64,000 nt of DNA. It comes from an uncultured Rikenellaceae bacterium (GTDB lineage: Bacteria; Bacteroidota; Bacteroidia; Bacteroidales; Rikenellaceae). The stretch spans positions 84,601 to 148,600 of the forward strand of contig CAJTLO010000004.1 in NCBI GenBank assembly GCA_910577285.1, given 5' to 3'. The notes under the pieces are model-generated. The model saw only the letters and a program-made list of their open reading frames with translations, was not told where the DNA came from and did not search any database. Both the position numbers and the translations under genes were made by a program. Shown piece after piece: positions 7,721-15,182 of this stretch. Within the stretch, counting starts at the first letter, position 1. Each line of letters starts with the position of its first letter.

Positions 7721-8503
7721 TCACCCTTTCAGACGGGCAATGATCTCGTCGGCCACCTTTTTGCCCGACATGAGCATTCCTCCGAAGATCGGCCCCATAC
7801 GGGGTGTTCCGGAGACCGCCGAAGCCGCCATACCGCAGACATAAAGCCCCGGATAGATCTCCTTCGTCCCCCTTACCACTTCGTCCTCGCCGGTCGCCAC
7901 ATCGAGCGAACGTTCGCCCACCACGCCGCCGGTTTCGGTATTGAGCCGCGCACCGTTCTTGCGGGCCACCGTAGCGGCGATCTCGCTGTCGTGCCCGGTG
8001 CCGTCGATCACCACTCTCGCCAGGATGTTGAGCGGGTCCACATGCAGCCCCTCGCGCAGCACCGGCGTCCAGTTCACCACCACGCCGCTCACACGGTTCT
8101 CCTTGTAGACCACGTCCTCCACCGAATAGCAGTTGAACACGGTCGCCCCCGCATGCACGGCATGATAAAGGAGCGCCGAGGTGCTCTCCACCGAATCCAT
8201 CACATACAACCCCTCGCCGAAGGGTGCATGGTTGATCCCGAACTCGCGCACGATATCCATGGCCTCCTCCTGGATCACGATCTGGTTGAACATCATGGCA
8301 CCGCCCCACATGCCCCCGCCGGGAGCGAGCTTGCGGTCGAACTGCGCCACCCGAAGCCCCGCCTTGGCGAGGTAATAAGCGGCCACGATCCCCGAAGGAC
8401 CGCCGCCCACGATGGCCACGTCCAGTTCCAGGTTTTTCTGGAGCTTGTCGAAATAGGTACTTACGATTCCCTGCGATACTTTCGTTTCAATCATATGCTT
8501 CAT
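7721..8503 (-). CDS. thi4: Thi4-family thiazole synthase, probably sulfide-dependent
   Basis: Makes the ADP-linked thiazole moiety of thiamine from NAD, glycine and sulfur. The 260-residue product shows the FAD/NAD-type loop VAIVGGGPSGIVAA (about 29-42), the PGGGMWGGAM segment, and the C-terminal MGPIFGGMLMSG. In yeast Thi4 a cysteine (Cys205) donates its sulfur and the enzyme dies after one turnover. Here the equivalent segment is EGLHVDP with His154, as in the archaeal sulfide-dependent enzymes. It is therefore probably a true catalyst using free sulfide. It lies 9 bases after thiC. No thiG, thiS, thiF or thiH occurs in the window, so Thi4 may replace the ThiG route. Confidence 0.9.
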   Translation of the reverse strand: MKHMIETKVSQGIVSTYFDKLQKNLELDVAIVGGGPSGIVAAYYLAKAGLRVAQFDRKLAPGGGMWGGAMMFNQIVIQEEAMDIVREFGINHAPFGEGLYVMDSVESTSALLYHAVHAGATVFNCYSVEDVVYKENRVSGVVVNWTPVLREGLHVDPLNILARVVIDGTGHDSEIAATVARKNGARLNTETGGVVGERSLDVATGEDEVVRGTKEIYPGLYVCGMAASAVSGTPRMGPIFGGMLMSGKKVADEIIARLKG

Positions 8504-8512
8504 TTGTTGTGA

Positions 8513-10240
8513 TTATTCCCGTTCGCTGACCTCGCCCTCTCCGCCGGCGGTATAGTCGCAGTCGCGGAGCTGCTGGCTGATGCGCATGGCGCAGAAATGG
8601 GGTCCGCACATGGTGCAGTACTTGCCGTTGAGGTGGTTGGCCTCGCGATAATAGCTCAGCGCACGCTCCGGATCGAGGCTCAGGTTGAACTGGTCCTTCC
8701 AGCGGAACTCGTAGCGGGCCTTGCTGAGTGCATTGTCGCGCACGTCGGCTCCCGGATGTCCCTTGGCCAGGTCGGCCGCATGGGCGGCGATCTTGTAGGT
8801 CACCACCCCCACGCGCACGTCCTCCTTCTGAGGCAGGGCCAGGTGCTCCTTGGGAGTGACGTAGCAGAGCATCGCCGTGCCGTACCACCCGATGAGCGCG
8901 GCGCCGATGGCGCTCGTGATGTGGTCGTAGCCCGGCGCGATGTCCGTCACCAGCGGACCGAGCGTATAGAACGGCGCACCGTGGCACTTCTCTATCTGGC
9001 GGTCCATGTTCTCCCGTATCTTGTGCATGGGGACGTGTCCCGGTCCCTCGATGAACGCCTGCACGTTCTTCGCCCAAGCCCGTTCGACCAGCTCGCCCAT
9101 CGTATCGAGCTCGGCGAACTGCGCCCGGTCGTTGGCATCGCGAATGGCTCCGGGACGCAGGCCGTCGCCGAGCGACAGCGCCACGTCGTAACGCGCACAG
9201 ATGTCGCAGATATCATCGAAATGCTCATACAGGAAACTCTCCCTGTCGTGGGCCTTGCACCACTGCGAAATGATGCTCCCCCCGCGGCTGACCATGCCGC
9301 ACAGGCGCTCGTTGGCGTAGTGGATATTCTTCAGGCGGATGCCGCAGTGGATGGTGAAATAGTCCACTCCCTGCTCGCACTGCTCGATGAGGGTGTCGCG
9401 GAAAAGCTCCCACGTCAGCTCCTCGGCACGCCCCTTGACCTTCTCCATGGCCTGATACATGGGTACCGTTCCCACCGGCACGGGGCAATTGCGGATGATC
9501 CATTCGCGGGTTTCGTGGATGTTGTCGCCCGTGGAGAGATCCATCAGCGTATCTCCGCCCCACTTGCAGCTCCACACGGCCTTCTCCACCTCCTCCTCGA
9601 TGGTGGACGAAGTGGCCGAGTTGCCGATGTTGGTATTGATCTTCACCAGGAAACGGGAGCCGATGATCATCGGCTCGGCTTCGGGATGGTTGATGTTGGC
9701 CGGCAACGCGGCACGTCCCGCGGCGATCTCCTGGCGGACGAACTCGGGAGTGATGTACGACTCGATGCCCAGCTCGCGGCAGTTCATGTTCTCGCGGATG
9801 GCCACATACTCCATCTCGGGCGTGACGATACCCTGCCGGGCGTAATACATCTGCGTCACCTGACACCCCTCCTTGGCACGGTAGGGAAGCTGCATATGCT
9901 CGAAGCGCAGGTGGTCGAGGCCCCGATCGGCCAGCCTCGCCCGACCGTATTCGGAAGTGATGCCCGGCAACCGTTCCACCTCCCGTTTCCGTATCCACTC
10001 CTCCCGCAGGCGCGGCAACCCCTTGCGCAGATCCACCTGCACGTCGGGATCGCTATAAGCGCCGCTGGTATCGTAGATGTACACCGGCGGATTTTCCGTC
10101 TGTACCTTCTTCCCGTCCTTCACGACCACCGTAGGCGTCAGCCGCACGCGCCGCATCCCCACGCGAAGCTCCGGATAGAGGGAGCCCGGCATGTAGACCT
10201 TCTCGGAATCGGGGTAATTAATTTTGATCTTGTCTTCCAT
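8513..10240 (-). CDS. thiC: Phosphomethylpyrimidine synthase
   Basis: Radical-SAM enzyme that rearranges aminoimidazole ribotide to HMP phosphate, the pyrimidine half of thiamine. The 575-residue product carries the unusual C-terminal cluster motif CTMCGPHFC (Cys542, Cys545, Cys550), with spacing CxxCxxxxC. Conserved ThiC stretches include IGSRFLVKINTNIGNS and ALSLGDGLRPG. I start at ATG 10240 (MEDKIKINYP); the longer frame begins at a GTG inside thiE. The first 23 bases overlap the end of thiE. It is controlled by the TPP riboswitch upstream of thiE. Confidence 0.96.
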   Translation of the reverse strand: MEDKIKINYPDSEKVYMPGSLYPELRVGMRRVRLTPTVVVKDGKKVQTENPPVYIYDTSGAYSDPDVQVDLRKGLPRLREEWIRKREVERLPGITSEYGRARLADRGLDHLRFEHMQLPYRAKEGCQVTQMYYARQGIVTPEMEYVAIRENMNCRELGIESYITPEFVRQEIAAGRAALPANINHPEAEPMIIGSRFLVKINTNIGNSATSSTIEEEVEKAVWSCKWGGDTLMDLSTGDNIHETREWIIRNCPVPVGTVPMYQAMEKVKGRAEELTWELFRDTLIEQCEQGVDYFTIHCGIRLKNIHYANERLCGMVSRGGSIISQWCKAHDRESFLYEHFDDICDICARYDVALSLGDGLRPGAIRDANDRAQFAELDTMGELVERAWAKNVQAFIEGPGHVPMHKIRENMDRQIEKCHGAPFYTLGPLVTDIAPGYDHITSAIGAALIGWYGTAMLCYVTPKEHLALPQKEDVRVGVVTYKIAAHAADLAKGHPGADVRDNALSKARYEFRWKDQFNLSLDPERALSYYREANHLNGKYCTMCGPHFCAMRISQQLRDCDYTAGGEGEVSERE

Positions 10241-10880
10241 GATTATCTGAAACTTGTTTTGCGATCTGCATGACCCTGCGCATTTCGTCCACCGGATCGG
10301 CCGCACGCAGCACGCTGCCGCTGAGGGCGATCCCGCCGAGACCGGCCTCGGCCAGAGAGGCCATATCCCCGGCCGTCACGCCGCCGATGCCCACCACGGG
10401 CAACACGATCCCCTCCGCCCGCATGCGGGCGATAAGGGTCCGGTAGCCTTCGAGCCCCAGCACGGGAGCGAGTTTCTGTTTGGTGGCGGTATAACGGAAC
10501 GGGCCGCAGCCGATGTAGTCGGCGCCCCCCTCGTAATGCAGGAGGACGTCCTCGAACGTATTGGCCGTCCCTCCGATCAGGAATCCCGGTCCGAGCAGAC
10601 GACGGGCCTCCCGCACGGGCATGTCGGCCTTCCCCAGATGCACGCCGTCGGCATGCAGCCTGGCGGCGAGCTCCACGCGGTCGTCGATGATGAAGACCGC
10701 CCCGCAGGCACGGCACATCTTCTGCGCCTGCCGGGCGACCTCCTCCGCATAGGCATCGGAAGCCTCCTTCATGCGCAGTTGTATCCAACGGCAGCCCCCC
10801 TCCAGTGCGATGCGCACCGAGTCGAGGTAGGTTAAGGTATCTGTATAATGTGTGATGAATTGTACGCCGAACATCGTCAT
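10218..10880 (-). CDS. thiE: Thiamine-phosphate synthase
   Basis: Joins HMP pyrophosphate and thiazole phosphate (or the carboxylated form) into thiamine phosphate. The 220-residue product keeps the canonical motifs: IQLRMKE, IIDDRVELA, DGVHLGKADM, IGGTANT, ADYIGCGPFRYTATKQK, and the C-terminal VVGIGGV and ALSGSVL. A strong Shine-Dalgarno sequence (GGAGGAG) sits just upstream. ATGs at 10880 and 10874 are both possible. It is the first gene after the TPP riboswitch and overlaps thiC. This is the likely housekeeping ThiE; the plus-strand paralogue at 6735-7337 is divergent. Confidence 0.94.
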   Translation of the reverse strand: MTMFGVQFITHYTDTLTYLDSVRIALEGGCRWIQLRMKEASDAYAEEVARQAQKMCRACGAVFIIDDRVELAARLHADGVHLGKADMPVREARRLLGPGFLIGGTANTFEDVLLHYEGGADYIGCGPFRYTATKQKLAPVLGLEGYRTLIARMRAEGIVLPVVGIGGVTAGDMASLAEAGLGGIALSGSVLRAADPVDEMRRVMQIAKQVSDNHGRQDQN

Positions 10881-10961
10881 TCCACTCCTCCGTTAAAAGC
10901 AGGTATACGGAAAACGAAAGTGCCCGAATGCGCACGAATAGAAAGCAATATACTCAGAAAA

Positions 10962-11036
10962 AAATCCCTACGACGGTATTGACCGTATCAGGTTCATTGG
11001 GTATAATCTCAGCCGCCCCCACGGAGGCACCCCCTT
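10962..11036 (-). promoter_or_regulatory. TPP riboswitch (THI element) upstream of thiE-thiC-thi4
   Basis: Read on the minus strand, the element has all the THI-box landmarks in order. It begins GGGGTGCC, then GGCTGAGATTATACCC (the pyrimidine-sensing CUGAGA loop), then GAACCTGATACGGTCAATACCGTCG, and ends TAGGGATT. A T-rich stretch and about 80 bases of leader lead to the GGAGGAG ribosome site of thiE. TPP binding should lower expression of the whole operon. The rest of the 398-bp gap (10881-11278) holds that leader and, on the plus strand, the promoter of the next lipoprotein gene. Confidence 0.95.
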
Positions 11037-11174
11037 TTTCCGACAACAAATAAACGGATAATATCCGGATATTCCAACCTCCCTCCCGGATTTACGGAAA
11101 AATCCCGCGACACCCCGCACGCCGATACCGCGGGCGACGCCCCTCGGAGCCGGCGACTCCCCGTTCAATAATCG

Positions 11175-11205
11175 TTGTTTATACCGCATGCAGTCAGTAT
11201 CTTTG
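11175..11205 (+). promoter_or_regulatory. Bacteroidales promoter for the 11279 lipoprotein gene
   Basis: TTG at 11175-11177 (within GTTGTTT), 20 bases, then TATCTTTG at 11198-11205. This is close to the TTTG-N19/21-TAnnTTTG consensus and lies about 75 bases before the ATG. Confidence 0.65.
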
Positions 11206-11278
11206 GCCCGAACAGCGACACGTGTCCTCGACAAACGACTCAATCCATAAAAGAGATAAATTCCGAAAACCAAAAACG

Positions 11279-11725
11279 ATGAAAAAGATTCTACTCGCCA
11301 TGTTCATCGCTCTCTCGATGACGGGGTGTTCGAAAGAGGATGAGGCTGCCTCCGGATTTTCTCAAGCGGAAAAAGAGGCTTTGCAAGTTCTGAACGGAAC
11401 GTTCGTATGCGAAGAGACGACCCTTGTCTTTACTCCGTTCGATTCTCCTACGCCCAAAAAGAGTACATTGAGTGATGTGCCGATCGACTTTTGCGGTACC
11501 CTGCATTATAGCAGCAAGTATTACGAAGACGATTATTATTTCTACATTACTCCCTCGAAAGGGGAGATAAGTGCGTTCGCAACGCACAGCGAAAAATCCG
11601 ATTACTTCAATGCCTTTATGGGTAAAACGTGGGTGTATGAAATAATCGACGCCGACACGATTACGTTATTCGACACGGCGTTGAGCAATCCCCTCTTCCA
11701 GACCGAAACATATAAAAGGCGATAA
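11279..11725 (+). CDS. Small lipoprotein of unknown function
   Basis: A 148-residue predicted lipoprotein (lipobox ending SMTGC, Cys17), so probably attached to the outer membrane. The mature part begins with an acidic linker. It has a beta-rich look, with alternating hydrophobics such as GTFVCEETTLVFTP, and an aromatic and acidic YYEDDYYFYI patch. I recognise no family. The coding sequence is visibly more AT-rich than its neighbours and its codons differ. It has a convincing promoter of its own and no operon partners. The ATG at 11279 is preferred over an in-frame upstream start because it begins the signal peptide. Confidence 0.75.
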   Translation: MKKILLAMFIALSMTGCSKEDEAASGFSQAEKEALQVLNGTFVCEETTLVFTPFDSPTPKKSTLSDVPIDFCGTLHYSSKYYEDDYYFYITPSKGEISAFATHSEKSDYFNAFMGKTWVYEIIDADTITLFDTALSNPLFQTETYKRR

Positions 11726-11812
11726 CGCCCCTTCGCAGAGCGGGCTGTCGGCATCGGTCGGGGGCCACACGAATTTTGAGGATGGCAGCATTTGGTTCGG
11801 CAATAGGTTGGG

Positions 11813-11844
11813 CAAAAAGAAAAGAGGACTGAAAATCAGTCTCC
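11813..11844 (-). terminator. Rho-independent terminator of mqnB-mqnD
   Basis: On the minus strand, GACTGA pairs with TCAGTC around a short T loop, followed by the T-rich TTTTCTTTTTG. It lies about 20 bases past the mqnD stop. Confidence 0.75.
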
Positions 11845-11864
11845 TTCGTACCCGGAGCCGGACT

Positions 11865-12677
11865 TCAGTCGAGAAACAGTGCCGAACCGGGCATGCCGAG
11901 CAGCCTCTCGACCGCCTCAGTCCCTACCCGGCCGATATCGAGCGAATAGTCGTTCACGAAGAGCCCGATATGATCCCTTATCACCCGCTCATCCATCTCC
12001 TGCGCATGTTCCCGGACGAAAGGCAACGATTCGGCGGGATGCGCGAACGCATAGGCGATGCTCCTGCGCAATACTCGGTCGACCGTCCGGATCACCGCCG
12101 AGGGCAGGCTCCGGTCGGCCGCAATCACTCCCAACGGCAGAGGCAGCCCCGTGACCCGTTCCCACTCCGCACCGAGGTCGGCCAGTAGGACGAGACCGTA
12201 ACGGCGATAGACGAAGCGTCCCTCGTGGATCAGTACGCCCGCATCGCATTCGCCCCGCCCGACGATCCCGGGAATATCCGAAAAGAGACAGGCCCGTTTG
12301 CGGGAGAGATGGGGAAAGAGACGCTCCATGAGCAAATTGGCCGTGGTGTGCATCCCCGGCACGGCGACCCGCAACGACGCATCGTCGGAGGCGGCCGCCG
12401 CATCGCGGGCCACCAGCAGCGGACCGTTGCCTCGCCCCAGCGCACTTCCGCTGCGCAGGGCGCCGTAACGCCCCGCCGCCTGCGGCAGGACGGCATAGCT
12501 CGCCTTGCTGATCTGCGGCCCGGCTCCCTCTGCGGCACAGAGTCCCGCATTCAGCTCCTCTATATCTTTGAAAACGACGTCGAACTCCAACCCTTCGGTA
12601 TCGATGCGGCCGTTGAGCATGGCATCGAACATGAACGTGTCGTTGGGACACGGCGAAATGGCTAACGATAATCTCAT
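11865..12677 (-). CDS. mqnD: 1,4-dihydroxy-6-naphthoate synthase (futalosine pathway)
   Basis: Converts cyclic dehypoxanthine futalosine to 1,4-dihydroxy-6-naphthoate on the alternative menaquinone route. The 270-residue product opens with the family hallmark SPCPNDTFMFDAML and has the periplasmic-binding-protein-like fold common to MqnA/MqnD, with ASYAVLP, HTTANLL and HEGRF segments. I chose ATG 12677; a TTG nine bases upstream would add three residues. It follows mqnB with a 65-base gap on the same strand, so the two are probably cotranscribed from the promoter at 13377. Confidence 0.92.
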   Translation of the reverse strand: MRLSLAISPCPNDTFMFDAMLNGRIDTEGLEFDVVFKDIEELNAGLCAAEGAGPQISKASYAVLPQAAGRYGALRSGSALGRGNGPLLVARDAAAASDDASLRVAVPGMHTTANLLMERLFPHLSRKRACLFSDIPGIVGRGECDAGVLIHEGRFVYRRYGLVLLADLGAEWERVTGLPLPLGVIAADRSLPSAVIRTVDRVLRRSIAYAFAHPAESLPFVREHAQEMDERVIRDHIGLFVNDYSLDIGRVGTEAVERLLGMPGSALFLD

Positions 12678-12742
12678 AAACTCCAATACTACCTGATCTG
12701 TTTCGGCCCTTCTCTCCGGAAGGACGGTTCTCTTCCCCTACG

Positions 12743-13351
12743 CTAAAGCCGTGTCTTCACGGCCTCTACGAAGCTCCGCACATCCTCCGCAAGCCGTTCG
12801 ACCGCCTCCGCAACCCGCCATCCGGACCGCTCCTCGCCCACGTAATTCGATATGCAGCGAAGCTCGGCGAACCTCACTCCCAGCGCACCGCACACGGCGA
12901 AGAAGCCCGCCCCCTCCATATTCTCTATCTCGGCCGGACTGCCGGCACGCAGAGGAGTCCCCGCGACGGCGACCGTATCCGAGGCCACGCTCCGGAACAA
13001 AGGCGGCAAAGGCGTGGGATTGTCGTAGAAGTTGTTTCCGGCGTCGTTTCCGTCCACGGGCAGCGCCACGAAACGGTCCCCGCGGAGCGTCCCCACATCG
13101 ACGGCATACTCGCGCGACACCGTCACCGTATCGCCTTTCGAGAGCCCGCTCCGGGGACGTGCGCCGGCGATGCCTGCCAGCAACACGAAGTCGGGCCGAC
13201 GCGCAACGAGCAGAGCCGCCGTACGCGCAGCGCACTCCGCAGGGCCGATCCCGCACCGCCACACCTCCACCGCACCGCCGCCCGGACCGAGCATGAACGG
13301 CCTCGCCTCCCCCCAGGTGGGGTACATCACGACTATCTTTCCCTGCGCCAT
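12743..13351 (-). CDS. mqnB: Futalosine hydrolase
   Basis: Removes hypoxanthine from futalosine in the alternative menaquinone pathway. The 202-residue product belongs to the nucleoside-phosphorylase/MTAN-like family. It shows LLAGIAGA (purine-site loop), GDTVTVSREYAVDVG, and the catalytic-region motif ENMEGAGFFAVC with its conserved Glu. Nearby EIENMEGA and SNYVGEE are also typical. I start at ATG 13351; longer upstream extensions lack family similarity. With mqnD directly downstream, the menaquinone assignment is secure against a general MTA/SAH nucleosidase. Confidence 0.9.
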   Translation of the reverse strand: MAQGKIVVMYPTWGEARPFMLGPGGGAVEVWRCGIGPAECAARTAALLVARRPDFVLLAGIAGARPRSGLSKGDTVTVSREYAVDVGTLRGDRFVALPVDGNDAGNNFYDNPTPLPPLFRSVASDTVAVAGTPLRAGSPAEIENMEGAGFFAVCGALGVRFAELRCISNYVGEERSGWRVAEAVERLAEDVRSFVEAVKTRL

Positions 13352-13376
13352 CGCTCCCTTACGTTTCCCGTTTCGG

Positions 13377-13384
13377 CAAAGATA
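13377..13384 (-). promoter_or_regulatory. Candidate -7 box for mqnB-mqnD
   Basis: The minus strand reads TATCTTTG, an exact consensus box about 26 bases before the mqnB ATG. No convincing -33 element is visible. Confidence 0.5.
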
Positions 13385-13503
13385 GGAATTAAATCGTTCG
13401 GCCGACGGCCCGCCGCCCCGGCCGATTCCGTGCGTCCGTCGCACCCCGGCCGGGAATCGAGAATAATCGACGGAGCGACGGAGGGATTCCCGGCAATTAT
13501 GAC

Positions 13504-13511
13504 TACTTTTG
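13504..13511 (+). promoter_or_regulatory. -7 box of the RNase P RNA gene
   Basis: TACTTTTG matches TAnnTTTG and places the start of transcription about 7 bases on, at the 5' end of the P1 helix of the RNase P RNA (about 13518). Confidence 0.6.
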
Positions 13512-13517
13512 CGGCAT

Positions 13518-13903
13518 GGAGAGCCTGCCGCGACGTTCCGCCGCTGCCCCGCAAGGGGGAGAGGAAAGTCCGGGCAACGCAGAGCACCGCACTACCTAAC
13601 GGGTAGATGTCCGTGAGGGCACAGTCAAGGTAACAGAAAACGACCGCCCCTGTCGGGGGTAAGGGTGAAAAGGCGGGGTAAGAGCCCACCGCCCGTCGTG
13701 GCGACACGCGGGGCCGTACCACTTGCGGGTTGCAAGGCCATGTATACCGGCATTCAAGGGTTGCTCGCCCGCTGCCGGGGGGTAGGCCGCTTTAGCCTGC
13801 GGGAGACCGCAGGAATAGATAAATGGCGGAAACGTGCCGCGGTGCGAACCGTCGGCACGCACAGGACCCGGCTTACAGACGCATGCGGGCCTCTCCTTTT
13901 TTT
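13518..13903 (+). ncRNA. rnpB: RNase P RNA, bacterial class A
   Basis: The catalytic RNA of RNase P, which matures tRNA 5' ends. Signature segments appear in order: GAGGAAAGTCCGGGC (CR-I), the CACAGTCAAGGTAACAG region, AGGGTGAAAAGGCG, GTAAGAGCCCACCG, AGATAAATG, and the 3' ACAGGACCCGGCTTACAG (CR-V). The 5' GGAGAG pairs with the 3' CTCTCC to close P1. A run of seven T (13897-13903) after the closing helix serves as terminator. The length, about 380 nt, is normal. Ends are estimated from the P1 helix and the promoter. Confidence 0.95.
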
Positions 13904-13952
13904 GACAACCCGCTGCGGCGCAGGCCGCACGACATAGCCTCCCCGACTCCGC

Positions 13953-15170
13953 ATGATACGAGCCAACAGCGTAAGCATATCGGATTTCGATTACCCCCTG
14001 CCCGACGACCGCATCGCCCGTTTCCCCGTCGCCGAGCGCGACGCCTCGCGGCTGCTCGTCTGGCGCGGCGGCGACCTTTCCGAAACCCGTTTCCGCAACA
14101 TCGGCGAAGAGCTTCCCCCGCAGAGCCTCCTGGTGTTCAACAACACGAAGGTGATCCGGGCACGCATCGTCATGCACAAGCCCAGCGGCGCACGGATAGA
14201 GATCTTCTGCCTCGAACCGCATGCCCCCGCCGACTACGAACACGCCTTCGCGGCACAGGGCGAGTGCCGGTGGCTGTGCATCGTCGGCAACCTCAAGAAG
14301 TGGAAGGAGGGAGCGCTCGCCATCGAATTCGACTACGGCGGAAAGCCGTGTCGGATGCAGGCATGGCACGAAGGCACGTCAGGCACCTCGCAGGTGATCC
14401 GTTTCGCCTGGGACGCGGCGCTGAGCTTCGGCCAACTGCTCGAACACCTCGGCCGCATTCCCATCCCGCCCTACCTGGGGCGCGAGAGCGAAGCGATCGA
14501 CGACACCCGCTACCAGACCGTATACTCCCGTTTCGAGGGCTCCGTGGCCGCCCCTACGGCAGGACTGCACTTCACTCCGGAGCTGATCGGAACGCTGCGC
14601 GGCTCAGGAATACGGACCGAGGAGGTGACGCTGCACGTGGGAGCGGGCACCTTTCTGCCCGTCAAGGCCGACGACCCGCTGCAGCATACCATGCACACCG
14701 AACACTTCGAGGTGACAACCGGTACGGTACGCCGCCTGACGGAGGCCATGGCAGGGAGACACGTTGTCGCCGTGGGCACGACCTCGGTACGTACGCTGGA
14801 GTCGCTGGCCGTACTGGGATGGCGGATTCTCCGCGACGGGACCCCGCACGCCGACACCCCCGTGGGACAATGGGAAGCATACGACATTCCCGCCGCCGCA
14901 ACGGGCGCACAGTTGTTGGACGCCCTCGCCTCGTACATGGAGTCGGCCGGAGCGGAGAGGCTTCGGGCCGCCACGCAGATCATGATCATGCCCGGATTCA
15001 CCTACCGGGTCACCTCGGGTCTGATCACCAACTTCCACCAACCCAAGAGCACCCTGCTGCTGCTGGTATCGGCATTCATCGGCGAGGAGTGGCGACGGCT
15101 TTACGACCACGCCCTTTCGCACGGTTTCCGGTTCCTCAGTTACGGCGACAGTTCGCTGCTGCTCCCCTAA
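13953..15170 (+). CDS. queA: S-adenosylmethionine:tRNA ribosyltransferase-isomerase
   Basis: Transfers and isomerises the ribosyl group of SAM onto 7-aminomethyl-7-deazaguanine in tRNA, giving epoxyqueuosine. The 405-residue product shows the QueA landmarks LPDDRIARFP, LVFNNTKVIRAR, PTAGLHFTPEL, VTLHVGAGTF and GLITNFHQPKSTLLLLVSAF. It is longer than the roughly 350-residue E. coli enzyme, with extra sequence around residues 85-145. It starts at the first ATG, 49 bases after the rnpB terminator. Confidence 0.93.
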   Translation: MIRANSVSISDFDYPLPDDRIARFPVAERDASRLLVWRGGDLSETRFRNIGEELPPQSLLVFNNTKVIRARIVMHKPSGARIEIFCLEPHAPADYEHAFAAQGECRWLCIVGNLKKWKEGALAIEFDYGGKPCRMQAWHEGTSGTSQVIRFAWDAALSFGQLLEHLGRIPIPPYLGRESEAIDDTRYQTVYSRFEGSVAAPTAGLHFTPELIGTLRGSGIRTEEVTLHVGAGTFLPVKADDPLQHTMHTEHFEVTTGTVRRLTEAMAGRHVVAVGTTSVRTLESLAVLGWRILRDGTPHADTPVGQWEAYDIPAAATGAQLLDALASYMESAGAERLRAATQIMIMPGFTYRVTSGLITNFHQPKSTLLLLVSAFIGEEWRRLYDHALSHGFRFLSYGDSSLLLP

Positions 15171-15182
15171 ATCTCCCGGACC

